From Segatella maculosa DSM 19339 = JCM 15638 (GTDB taxonomy: Bacteria > Bacteroidota > Bacteroidia > Bacteroidales > Bacteroidaceae): DNA of 64,000 bases. Both the position numbers and the translations under genes were made by a program. Where the stretch lies: assembly GCF_000382385.1 (NCBI RefSeq), contig NZ_KB908325.1, forward strand, positions 62,001 through 126,000, in the 5' to 3' direction. Below are positions 35,163-43,268 of this stretch, piece by piece; the first letter of the stretch is position 1, and each line of letters opens with the position of its first letter. The notes under the pieces were generated by a model. The model made no database searches. It saw only the letters and a program-made list of their open reading frames with translations, and was not told the origin of the DNA.

Positions 35163-37232
35163 ATGACAACAAAGAAAAACACCGTGAAAAAGGTAACGAC
35201 AAAAGCCGTTAAGCCACAGTGCCTCAAGCATATCGGTCTTGTAAAGAACGACCCCTACTTGGAACCCTACGAAGATGCCATTCGCGGGCGCCACGAACAT
35301 GCGCTGTGGAAGCTGTCGCAGTTGACCGACGGCGGCAAGAAAACCTTGTCGGATTTTGCAAACGGGCACGCTTACTACGGGCTTCACAAGCTCTCGCGCG
35401 GTTGGGTTTTCCGCGAATGGGCCCCGAATGCTACGGCCATTTACCTCGTAGGCGACTTCAACAACTGGTCGGAAGACGAGGCATATCGGGCAAAACGCGT
35501 GGAAGGAACAGGGAATTGGGAACTCCGACTGCCCGAAAAAGCCATGCAGCATGGCGATTTGTTCAAGATGCATGTCAAGTGGAACGGAGGCGAAGGTGAG
35601 CGTATTCCGGCTTGGGCCACACGCGTTGTGCAGGACGAAGTGACCAAGATTTTCTCGGCACAAGTGTGGAATCCCAAGGAAACCTATCAATGGAAGAAAA
35701 ACAGTTTCAAGCCCCATACTTCACCATTGCTGATTTATGAGTGCCACATCGGCATGGGACAAGATGCCGAAAAGGTGGGCACTTACACGGAATTCAAGGA
35801 TAACGTGCTGCCGCGCGTGGTCAAAGCGGGCTACAACTGCATTCAGATTATGGCCATACAAGAGCACCCTTACTACGGCTCCTTCGGCTACCACGTGAGT
35901 TCTTTCTTTGCCCCTTCGAGCCGTTTCGGCACACCCGAGGAACTGAAGGCCCTCATCGATGCGGCCCATTCCCAAGGCGTTGCCGTCATCATGGACATCG
36001 TTCACTCGCATGCCGTGAAGAACGAAGTCGAGGGTTTGGGCAATCTTGCCGGCGACCCCAACCAATATTTCTATCCCGGCGACCGTCATGAGCATCCCGC
36101 ATGGGACAGTCTTTGCTTTGATTATGGCAAGGACGACGTTGTTCATTTCCTGCTTTCGAACTGCAAGTATTGGCTCGAAGAGTTCCATTTCGACGGCTTC
36201 CGTTTCGACGGTGTCACCTCTATGCTCTACTACAGCCATGGATTGGGTGAGGCATTCTGCAACTATGGCGACTATTTCAACGGGCACGAGGACGACAATG
36301 CCATCTGTTATCTGACCTTAGCCAACCTGCTTATCCATGAAGTGAACCCGAAAGCGATCACCATTGCCGAGGAGGTGAGCGGCATGCCCGGCCTTGCTGC
36401 CAAGTTTGAAGACGGCGGATTCGGCTTCGATTACCGCATGGCAATGAACATACCCGACTTCTGGATCAAAATCATCAAGGAGCAAAAAGACGAGAATTGG
36501 AAGCCGAGTTCTATCTTTTGGGAGGTAAAGAACCGGCGAACTGACGAGAAAACGATTTCCTATTGCGAGAGTCATGACCAAGCACTCGTGGGAGATAAGA
36601 CCATTATCTTCAGGTTGATAGACGCCGATATGTACTGGCATTTCAAGAAAGGCGACGAGAACGATATGGCCTTCCGCGGTATTGCGCTCCACAAGATGAT
36701 ACGCCTCGTGACGGCATCGACCATCAATGGCGGCTATCTGAACTTCATGGGCAATGAATTCGGGCATCCCGAATGGATAGATTTCCCACGCGAAGGCAAC
36801 GGTTGGAGCTATAAATATGCGCGACGGCAGTGGAATCTTGTCGATAACAAGGAGCTTGATTACCATTATCTGGCCGACTTCGACCGCGAAATGCTGAAGG
36901 TCATCAAGAGCGAGCGTAACTTCAACGGCACGCCGGTGCAGGAAATATGGCACAACGATGGCGACCAAGTGCTGGCATACATGCGAGGCGAGTTGCTCTT
37001 CGTGTTCAACTTCTCACCCGTGAGGTCGTTCACCGACTACGGTTTCCTTGTGCCTGTGGGCAGCTACGACGTGGTGCTCGACAGCGACAACAAGGCTTTC
37101 GGCGGAAATGGACTGAATGACGACACCATGACGCACCTCACGAACCACGATCCACTCTATGCCGATGCGCACAAAGCGTGGCTGAAGCTTTATTTGCCGG
37201 CACGCACGGCTTTGGTGTTAAAGAAAAAATGA
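35163..37232 (+). CDS. glgB: 1,4-alpha-glucan branching enzyme
   Basis: A 689-residue GH13 enzyme that introduces alpha-1,6 branches into glycogen. A short N-terminal extension and CBM48 domain (YYGLHKLSRGWVFREWAPNA, YLVGDFNNWSED) precede the GH13 barrel, with VIMDIVHSHAVKN, catalytic Asp in DGFRFDGVTSM, acid/base Glu in ITIAEEVSGMPG and SHDQALVGD. The C-terminal beta-sandwich ends in LPARTALVLKKK. Sequence style resembles the eukaryote-like branching enzymes common in Bacteroidetes. Its stop overlaps the next start as ATGA. No other glycogen genes are in the window. Confidence 0.93.
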   Translation: MTTKKNTVKKVTTKAVKPQCLKHIGLVKNDPYLEPYEDAIRGRHEHALWKLSQLTDGGKKTLSDFANGHAYYGLHKLSRGWVFREWAPNATAIYLVGDFNNWSEDEAYRAKRVEGTGNWELRLPEKAMQHGDLFKMHVKWNGGEGERIPAWATRVVQDEVTKIFSAQVWNPKETYQWKKNSFKPHTSPLLIYECHIGMGQDAEKVGTYTEFKDNVLPRVVKAGYNCIQIMAIQEHPYYGSFGYHVSSFFAPSSRFGTPEELKALIDAAHSQGVAVIMDIVHSHAVKNEVEGLGNLAGDPNQYFYPGDRHEHPAWDSLCFDYGKDDVVHFLLSNCKYWLEEFHFDGFRFDGVTSMLYYSHGLGEAFCNYGDYFNGHEDDNAICYLTLANLLIHEVNPKAITIAEEVSGMPGLAAKFEDGGFGFDYRMAMNIPDFWIKIIKEQKDENWKPSSIFWEVKNRRTDEKTISYCESHDQALVGDKTIIFRLIDADMYWHFKKGDENDMAFRGIALHKMIRLVTASTINGGYLNFMGNEFGHPEWIDFPREGNGWSYKYARRQWNLVDNKELDYHYLADFDREMLKVIKSERNFNGTPVQEIWHNDGDQVLAYMRGELLFVFNFSPVRSFTDYGFLVPVGSYDVVLDSDNKAFGGNGLNDDTMTHLTNHDPLYADAHKAWLKLYLPARTALVLKKK

Positions 37233-38401
37233 TTTCAAACCCAATGTCTGAGGATACTTTAAAAAGGCACGGCACACGCCCTTATCAAGTGGCATGTGCC
37301 GTGTTGTTTCTTGTTTTCACGTTCTGTTATCTTTATTTCTATCAGGATAACCTGTTGGCCATGGGTCAGCACGTGCTTTCAAAAGGGCGAACACACTACG
37401 ATCACATGGTCGGTGCAGTGCTCCTCACGCTTGTCTTGTGGCTATTGCAAATCGGTTGCTACCTCTTATTCCGGTTGAAAGGTCGTTCCCATGCGCTGAC
37501 CTACGTGCCTTCGGTCGTCTGTCTGACGGCGATCACCTCCATCGGCAGCGACATCGTGCAGGGCGTGACGCTCGGTTGGTGGTGGATAGTCGCTCCGTTT
37601 CTGATAACCATCGCCCTTGTCGCGATGTGCTATGCCCGCCGGTCGCAGACCTACGAACCGCTTGAGCACAGCTGGCAAGGGCTTTTGGGCCGTTGGGCAT
37701 GGGTCAACTACGGCGGTCTTTTGGTGCAGTTCTTCTTCGTTGCACTTTGTTCCAATCACAACCAAGTGCTCCACACGCAATTGGAAATCGAACAGCATGT
37801 CATGGATGGCACATATCGGCAGACACTAAAGGTGGGAGCGCATTCCTTACACACAGATTCCACACTAACTTGCCTGCGCATATACTCCCTGTCATTGGCC
37901 GGGCTACTCCCCGAACGGCTGTTTGAATATCCGTTGGTAGGCAATTCGGCGGCCATGTTGCCCGATAATCCGGGCGTAAACTTCCTGATGTGTGGAAAGG
38001 ATAAGTTTTATCAGCATTTAGGTGCATGGTTCCGCCAACCGATGCACACGATGCACTATCTTCGTTTCATTCATCGGCACGGCTTGGCCACGCCCGCCGC
38101 CCACGACTATCTACTCTGTGCCTATTTGTTAGACGGCAACTTGGAAGCCTTCGTCCGCACCATCGGCAAGTATTATGACCTGAAGCGGCCACTTCCCAAG
38201 CACTATCGTGAAGCTCTCGTGCTTTATAATCACCTGCGGTCGAACCCCTACGTCGTCTATCACGACAGCGTGATGGATGCCGATTTCACCGATTTTCAGT
38301 CGCTTGCTCGGCAGTATGGGCGCCCTCGCCAACGTCTCTCGGCCCTGCGCGACACATATGGGAACACCTATTGGACATATTATTATCGGTTGAGACATTG
38401 A
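37229..38401 (+). CDS. multi-pass membrane protein, possibly DUF6057
   Basis: A 390-residue protein with four or five membrane segments in the N-terminal half (VACAVLFLVFTFCYLYF, VGAVLLTLVLWLLQIGCYLL, WWWIVAPFLITIALVAMCYA, GGLLVQFFFVALC) and a soluble C-terminal half rich in Tyr, His and Leu (RIYSLSLAGLLPERLFEYPL, AHDYLLCAYLLDGNLEAFVR) that looks helical and TPR-like. I think it belongs to Bacteroidales DUF6057, with limited certainty. The start at 37229 forms ATGA with the glgB stop; an earlier in-frame Met lies inside glgB. Function unknown; coupling to glgB may be incidental. Confidence 0.65.
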   Translation: MISNPMSEDTLKRHGTRPYQVACAVLFLVFTFCYLYFYQDNLLAMGQHVLSKGRTHYDHMVGAVLLTLVLWLLQIGCYLLFRLKGRSHALTYVPSVVCLTAITSIGSDIVQGVTLGWWWIVAPFLITIALVAMCYARRSQTYEPLEHSWQGLLGRWAWVNYGGLLVQFFFVALCSNHNQVLHTQLEIEQHVMDGTYRQTLKVGAHSLHTDSTLTCLRIYSLSLAGLLPERLFEYPLVGNSAAMLPDNPGVNFLMCGKDKFYQHLGAWFRQPMHTMHYLRFIHRHGLATPAAHDYLLCAYLLDGNLEAFVRTIGKYYDLKRPLPKHYREALVLYNHLRSNPYVVYHDSVMDADFTDFQSLARQYGRPRQRLSALRDTYGNTYWTYYYRLRH

Positions 38402-38416
38402 GATAGTCCCTTTTTT

Positions 38417-38477
38417 GTTCTTCCTCCATGGAGGAAGAACTTTCCTTTTTTGTTTTATTATTATCCGACGCGTCGGA
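38417..38477. repeat. two perfect loopless palindromes
   Basis: 38417-38440 is a 24-bp perfect palindrome (left half GTTCTTCCTCCA) followed by a T-rich stretch; 38464-38477 is TCCGACGCGTCGGA. Spacing is about 43 bp. The second palindrome is identical to the outer unit of the array at 25343-25630. The first may serve as terminator for the upstream gene. Confidence 0.85.
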
Positions 38478-38485
38478 CAACCGTT

Positions 38486-38880
38486 TTTACGTCAGTTCGG
38501 GATAAGAATATTTAGACGGAAACCTCGAAGAGGTAGCAGAACAAAGACGGAGCGAGTGATGTGCGTAGCCCCCGCTGTCGTGACGGAAGCGGCAGGAACC
38601 TTGAAGAGGTGACGGAACGAAGCAGGAGTTGTTTCCGCTGGTCCGTCACCCCCCCCTCGGGATTCCCGCCGACACATTTTTTAATGTTTAACTCATAACG
38701 GAACTTCCGCTAACACATTTTTTAATCTTTGACCCTCGGCGGAACTTCCGCCGATATTTTACCTCTTGGCTTCCGGCGGAGGTCCCGCTACGTATTTTTT
38801 ATTTCTCAAAGTCTCGGCGGAGGCACCGAGACTCTTTTTGAATTTTTCCCCCATTGGGATTTATTCCGAACTCGCGTATT
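38486..38880. mobile_element. MITE-like element, about 395 bp, with IS-type terminal repeats
   Basis: The left end reads ACGTCAGTTCGGGATAAGAA; the right end, reverse-complemented, reads TACGCGAGTTCGGAATAA. Both resemble ACGCGAGTTCGGGTTAAG at the edge of the IS fragment near 59226. The interior codes for nothing; it has two copies of ACCTYGAAGAGGT (a small hairpin) and a palindrome array. Flanks share a run of five T but no firm target duplication. Confidence 0.5.
38656..38859. repeat. about 40-bp period palindrome array, five units
   Basis: Each unit has a palindrome of the CGGCGGAACTTCCGCCG type followed by a spacer such as ACACATTTTTTAATGTTT. Units are 37-41 bp and partly degenerate. The spacer resembles those at 25388-25591 and 41919-42082, although the palindromes differ. 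Confidence 0.8.
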
Positions 38881-39019
38881 TTTGGTTTTCTTCCTAACTT
38901 ACATCGGATTCACATTAAATCAAAACATATAAAAAAGGAAATCGCGGGGAATATGGACTTATCCCGGATTTCCTTTGTTTTATCAGAAGGCGGAGCTTCC
39001 CTAAGAATGGCGGGCAGAC

Positions 39020-39868
39020 TTACTGCTGGACGACCTTCCTCGTTGTACCGTCACTCATCTTGACGATATTCAGTCCGCGCTGCATCTTTTGCAGTTGACG
39101 GCCGTCGGGCGTGTAAATAGCCTTGACGGTAGCGTCGCCCGATGTTACGACTTCCGATATGCCGGTAGTATTGTCGGGAACGATGGTTACTTCACCGGGA
39201 TAGACCTGGTCATTGTCGTCGATGAGTTCATAATAAGTAAGATAGGGTCTCATACCGAACTTCACACCGGGTGTTGCGATGTGGCAGTTCTTCAACTGAT
39301 AGGCTTTGAGATTGGCTATACCCGACATCGCAGAACCGCCATTCGTGAAACCTTTCGCTTTTACCGTGGCATTGTCGATGACGAGTGTCAGACATTTATT
39401 TCCCCCTTTTTCAGCACCGAGGAGACTCCGCTTCTCGCCCTGCACATCGAACTTGCAATCCTTGATGGTCAATGTGTGGGGAGCTGAGAGGTTCTGCTGC
39501 ATGGCAGTTTCAAGTTTACTACGTACCGTGAGCGAGCCGCTACCCGAAAACTCAACATCGCAGTCTTTCATGTAAAGTGCTTGCCATCGACAGTTCACAA
39601 GGTTATTTCCCACAAGGACGATCTTTACCAATGGCATATCTTCGAAACGGAGAAAAGTACTGTTTGTGTTTGGCAGATTAACGTTGTCGAGCGTGAGCGT
39701 AGCGGTGGCCTTGTTCCACGTTACTGTGCCCGTACCCCCGTGGGGCGTGAAGGAGCCGTCTTCAGTAATTTCGTCACCTTTCACTATCACTTTTTGTGCC
39801 TGCACACTGGTTGTCCACATCATGCCTGCAAGGGCAAGGAGGACAGTAAAAAGCGTATTCTTTTTCAT
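39020..39868 (-). CDS. secreted repeat-type protein, paralog 1 (with C-terminal tail)
   Basis: A 282-residue exported protein with signal peptide KKNTLFTVLLALAGMMWTTS followed by VQA. The body alternates short beta-strands (ATLTLDNVNL, PLVKIVLVGNNLVN, LTIKDCKFDVQG, KCLTLVIDNATVKAKG) in a way that suggests a beta-helix or carbohydrate-binding-like fold. Unlike its two neighbours it has a C-terminal extension of about 50 residues (VKAIYTPDGRQLQKMQRGLN, then IVKMSDGTTRKVVQQ), a tail style found on many Prevotella secreted proteins and possibly a sorting signal. I do not recognise a named family. It is one of three tandem paralogs. Confidence 0.75.
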   Translation of the reverse strand: MKKNTLFTVLLALAGMMWTTSVQAQKVIVKGDEITEDGSFTPHGGTGTVTWNKATATLTLDNVNLPNTNSTFLRFEDMPLVKIVLVGNNLVNCRWQALYMKDCDVEFSGSGSLTVRSKLETAMQQNLSAPHTLTIKDCKFDVQGEKRSLLGAEKGGNKCLTLVIDNATVKAKGFTNGGSAMSGIANLKAYQLKNCHIATPGVKFGMRPYLTYYELIDDNDQVYPGEVTIVPDNTTGISEVVTSGDATVKAIYTPDGRQLQKMQRGLNIVKMSDGTTRKVVQQ

Positions 39869-39954
39869 AATGTACTGATTTTTTAGGATGAATAATACCG
39901 GGAGTCTACCCCGCCTTTCCGACGCGGGGGAAGACTCGTGAAGCCCTGCTATCG

Positions 39955-40650
39955 TCAGGGAACAATGGTCACTTCTCCGGGATAGCTTTTATTGTTGGTG
40001 TCGATGAGTTCGACGTAGGTGAGATAAGGCCTCTTGCCAAACTTTACACCTGCCGTGCTGACATGGCAGTTCATCAACTTACAGTCTTTGAGATTGGCTA
40101 TGCCTGACATCGTTGCGCCGTTTTCAGCAGTGTAGCCTTTCACCTTCACTGTGGCATTATCAATGACGAGCGTCAACCTCTCTGTTCCCTGTCCTTTGCT
40201 GTAGCCGAGGATACTCCGCTGCTTGCCCTGCACGTCGAGCTTGCAATCCTTGATGGTCAGCGTGTGAGGAGCCGACAAGTCCTGCTGTATAGCATCATTT
40301 ACTTCGCTGCGTGCCGTGAGCGAGCCTGCACCCGTAATTTCGACATTGCTGTCTTTTATATAAAGTGTGTGCCACTTCGAGTTCACGAGATTCTCGCCCA
40401 CAAGGACAATCTTCAACAGCGGAATGTTTTCGCAACGAATGAAAGTACTGTTTGCTTCTTCTACCTTAACATAATCGAGGGTGAGCGTAGCCTCTTCCTT
40501 GTTCCACGTCGCCGTACCACCACCGAGATGAATGCTAGTGTCATCGGTGTAGTCCGTTCCGAAGAGCGATAAGGTCTGCGCCTGCATACCGGTTGTCCAC
40601 ATTACGCCTGCAAGGGCGAGAAAAGTTGTAAGAATTGTTTTTTTGTTCAT
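39955..40650 (-). CDS. secreted repeat-type protein, paralog 2
   Basis: A 231-residue exported paralog of the preceding gene: signal peptide (TILTTFLALAGVMWTTGMQA) and the same landmarks, GTATWNKEEATLTLDYV, PLLKIVLVGENLVNSKW, PHTLTIKDCKLDVQGKQRS and GVKFGKRPYLTYVELIDTNN. It stops at PGEVTIVP, exactly where paralog 1 continues into its C-terminal tail. The AT-rich leader just upstream (TATTTTTAAGGATGAATA, read on the plus strand) is shared with paralog 3, so the duplication included regulatory sequence. Function unknown. Confidence 0.75.
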   Translation of the reverse strand: MNKKTILTTFLALAGVMWTTGMQAQTLSLFGTDYTDDTSIHLGGGTATWNKEEATLTLDYVKVEEANSTFIRCENIPLLKIVLVGENLVNSKWHTLYIKDSNVEITGAGSLTARSEVNDAIQQDLSAPHTLTIKDCKLDVQGKQRSILGYSKGQGTERLTLVIDNATVKVKGYTAENGATMSGIANLKDCKLMNCHVSTAGVKFGKRPYLTYVELIDTNNKSYPGEVTIVP

Positions 40651-40771
40651 GATTTTTTTATTTTTAAGGATGAATAAATAAAAGGTTTCGTCTTATATTA
40701 TGGAAGCCACACCACTTTCCTGATGGGAGAAAAATACGCGAAGCACGCCCGTGCGGCATTCCCAATGTCGG

Positions 40772-41476
40772 TTAGTCGCCGGGAACAATAGTTACTTCGC
40801 CGGGATAGCTATTGTTTTCTTCGTCGATAAGTTCATAATAGGTAAGGTCGGGTTTCTTTCCGAATTTCACTCCCGAAGTGTTGATGTGACAGTTCTTCAA
40901 CTCACAGCTTTTGAGACGACTGATGCCCGCCCGCTTCTCACCCTTACGGGTGGCAGACCCTTTCACCTTGACCTTAGCATTGTCTATCACGAGGTTCAGC
41001 ATCTCCGCGCCCGCTCCTTTGCTGAAGCCGATGATGCTCCGCTCTTTTCCTTGCACGTCGAACTTACAATTCTTGATGGTCAGCGTATGGGGTTTCGACA
41101 GGTTTTGTTGTATGGCCTCGGCAACCTCACTACTACGTCCCTTGAACGATCCTCCGCCCGAAATCTCCACGTTGCAGTCTTTGATATAGAGTATCTGCCA
41201 CTCGGTTTCCACGGTATTCTCGCCCACAAGAACAATCTTCAGCAGCGGAAAGTTCTCACAACTGATGAAGGTGCTGTACATGTTGTATGCTTCGACCTCA
41301 TCAAGGGTGAGTGTCGCGCTGGCCTTGTCCCATGTTATCGTTCCTCCGCCGATATCGACAGAGGTGTCGGCGGTGTATTCTTTATCGAACACCCGTAATT
41401 TCTGCGCCTGTGCGTCAGTTGTCCACATCACGCCTGCAAGGGCGAGGAGAGTTAAAAGAAATGTTTTTCTGTTCAT
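40772..41476 (-). CDS. secreted repeat-type protein, paralog 3
   Basis: A 234-residue exported paralog. I use the Met at 41476 (MNRKTFLLTLLALAGVMWTT, then DAQAQ), a clean signal peptide; the frame stays open upstream to 41578 but the extra residues would precede the signal. It shares GGTITWDKASATLTLDEVEA, PLLKIVLVGENTVETEW, PHTLTIKNCKFDVQGKERS and GVKFGKKPDLTYYELID with paralogs 1 and 2, and ends PGEVTIVPGD without the tail. Probably the 5' gene of the tandem set. Function unknown. Confidence 0.75.
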   Translation of the reverse strand: MNRKTFLLTLLALAGVMWTTDAQAQKLRVFDKEYTADTSVDIGGGTITWDKASATLTLDEVEAYNMYSTFISCENFPLLKIVLVGENTVETEWQILYIKDCNVEISGGGSFKGRSSEVAEAIQQNLSKPHTLTIKNCKFDVQGKERSIIGFSKGAGAEMLNLVIDNAKVKVKGSATRKGEKRAGISRLKSCELKNCHINTSGVKFGKKPDLTYYELIDEENNSYPGEVTIVPGD

Positions 41477-42142
41477 GATGTTTTTTATTTTTAAGGATAA
41501 ATATAAAAGGTTTCGTCTTACGTGTGGAAATCTTCCTGCCTTTCCGATGAAGAAAGACATGCAAAGACGTCTATACAAGCATTTTCAAAAATGGCACGGG
41601 CGTGCTTCATGTGGTATTTCTCCAATGGTTTTATCATAGTCAGGGGACAAAGGCTTCCTTTGCTTTGATTATATGCCGGCAAATATAAATCTTTTTTTCG
41701 GAATATACAAGAGCTGGAGCAAAAAATTTGTTTACAAGTTTACCTCGGACTAGTCTTCGAGACTTCTCCGTGCTGTTGAAAAAGGACGGACAGCCCGGAA
41801 TTTCGGAGGCAAGACTTGTGTCCGTTCGGAATAAGAATAGCCTCGAAGAGACGGTAAAACACTGGCGGAGAGGGAGCGCAACAGAACCCCTGCCTGTGGT
41901 CCATCTCTCCTTCAAAGCTTAGCGTGCCGCACTCTTATACTTTTCTTAATATTTAACTGTCAGAGTGCAGCAATCCTACACTTTTCTTAACGTTTAACTA
42001 CCAGAGTGCCGCACTCCTATACTTCTTTTAACTTTTAATTCCCAGAGTGCCGCACTCCTGACGTTTTTTATTGGTTTGCTCGTCGGAATCCTAGCCGGAA
42101 GCGCTGTGCGACTTCATCGAAGTGGGCAGAGCGAGGGGCAGA
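41477..42142. other. intergenic region with a MITE-related segment and palindrome array
   Basis: 41824-41910 shares GTTCGGAATAAGAATA and CCTCGAAGAG with the MITE-like element at 38486, plus GTGGTCCATCTCTCC matching its CTGGTCCGTCACC. It is followed by the palindrome array at 41919-42082. No gene is supported. Confidence 0.6.
41919..42082. repeat. 41-bp period palindrome array, four units
   Basis: Units start at 41919, 41960, 42001 and 42042, each 41 bp. The palindrome is GAGTGCCGCACTC (units 3 and 4 perfect), followed by a spacer such as CTATACTTTTCTTAACGTTT. The period equals that of the array at 25343-25630 although the palindrome is unrelated. Confidence 0.9.
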
Positions 42143-43249
42143 TTATCCGTTATCCACTTCAACAATCTTCGTTGGTGCCTGTTCCCTATTGCGGCGGTTG
42201 ACCACCGTTACCACGGCCTGTGCGAGCGCGAGGAACGCTTGCCCCGTGATGGTGTCGGCCTTCGTGGCCGCCGGTTCGCCATTGTCTCCGCTTTCACAGA
42301 TGCTCTGCACAATGGGAAGTTGGGCCAGCAAGGGGACGTTCATCTCGCGGGCGAGGTCCTTTGCTCCGTCTTTTCCGAAGATATAATACTTGTTATCGGG
42401 CAGTTCGGCCGGCGTAAAGTAGGCCATGTTTTCTATCAGACCGAGAATCGGCACGTTCACCTTGTCGTTTCTGTACATGTCGATGCCTTTTCGCGCATCG
42501 GCCAAGGCCACCTTTTGCGGCGTACTCACGATGACGGCTCCCGTGATGGACAGTGTTTGAAGCAGCGTCAGGTGGATGTCGCTTGTTCCGGGCGGCGTGT
42601 CGAGGATGAAATAGTCGAGTGCCCCCCAGTCGGCATCGGCGATGAGTTGCTTTAAGGCCGACGTCGCCATGCCTCCGCGCCACAGAGTGGCTGTTTCGGG
42701 GTCGACAAAGAAACCGATGCTCAGCAGTTTCACACCATATTTCTCCACGGGCGCGATGAGCCGACGGCCGTCTTTATCGACGGCGTAAGGCCTTTCGTCT
42801 TCCACACCGAACATCTTGGGCATCGACGGACCGAAGATGTCGGTGTCGAGCAGGCCCACTTTGTAGCCCAGACGGGCCAAAGCGATGGCTAAGTTGGCCG
42901 AGACAGTGCTCTTGCCCACTCCACCTTTGCCCGAACTGACGGCGATAATGTTCTTCACTTGCGGCAGAAGTTTGTCCGGTTCGGGGCGTGGTGCCGATTT
43001 GAATTCGGTCTCTATCGTCACTTCAATGTCCTTGCCGACGTGATAATGTATGGCAGCCTCGGCCGCCTTGAGCGTCGATTTAAGGAAAGGATCGGTCTCG
43101 CGAGGGAATATCAACGTAACGGTCACGTGCATTCCTTTGATATGCACGTCGTCCATCGCAACCATTTCGCTCTCCACAAGGTTCTTTTTCGTCCCGGGAT
43201 AGACGACGGTTGCCAATGTGTCAGTAATCAGTTTCGGATATAATGTCAT
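42143..43249 (-). CDS. mrp: Mrp/ApbC-type P-loop Fe-S carrier protein
   Basis: A 368-residue cytosolic ATPase implicated in iron-sulfur cluster delivery. An N-terminal MIP18 (DUF59) domain (about 5-85) precedes the deviant Walker A GKGGVGKS (107-114), LLDTDIFGPSMPKMFG and DTPPGTSDIHLTLLQTL. The CPxC cluster motif typical of Mrp is absent; the equivalent region reads MAYFTPAELPDNKYYIFG. I use the Met at 43249 (MTLYPKLI); an upstream extension of 39 codons overlaps trmB. It follows trmB by 19 bp as an operon. Confidence 0.88.
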   Translation of the reverse strand: MTLYPKLITDTLATVVYPGTKKNLVESEMVAMDDVHIKGMHVTVTLIFPRETDPFLKSTLKAAEAAIHYHVGKDIEVTIETEFKSAPRPEPDKLLPQVKNIIAVSSGKGGVGKSTVSANLAIALARLGYKVGLLDTDIFGPSMPKMFGVEDERPYAVDKDGRRLIAPVEKYGVKLLSIGFFVDPETATLWRGGMATSALKQLIADADWGALDYFILDTPPGTSDIHLTLLQTLSITGAVIVSTPQKVALADARKGIDMYRNDKVNVPILGLIENMAYFTPAELPDNKYYIFGKDGAKDLAREMNVPLLAQLPIVQSICESGDNGEPAATKADTITGQAFLALAQAVVTVVNRRNREQAPTKIVEVDNG

Positions 43250-43268
43250 TTCTTTTCGATTTATAGAT

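Larger units (their letters stand above)
38402..39019. other. 618-bp intergenic region of palindromes and a MITE-like element
   Basis: No gene. Holds two perfect palindromes (38417-38477), a MITE-like element with terminal inverted repeats (38486-38880) and, inside it, a palindrome array (38656-38859). The last 140 bp, including a hairpin-like ATCCGGGATTTCC region, lead to the stop of the first paralog. Confidence 0.7.
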
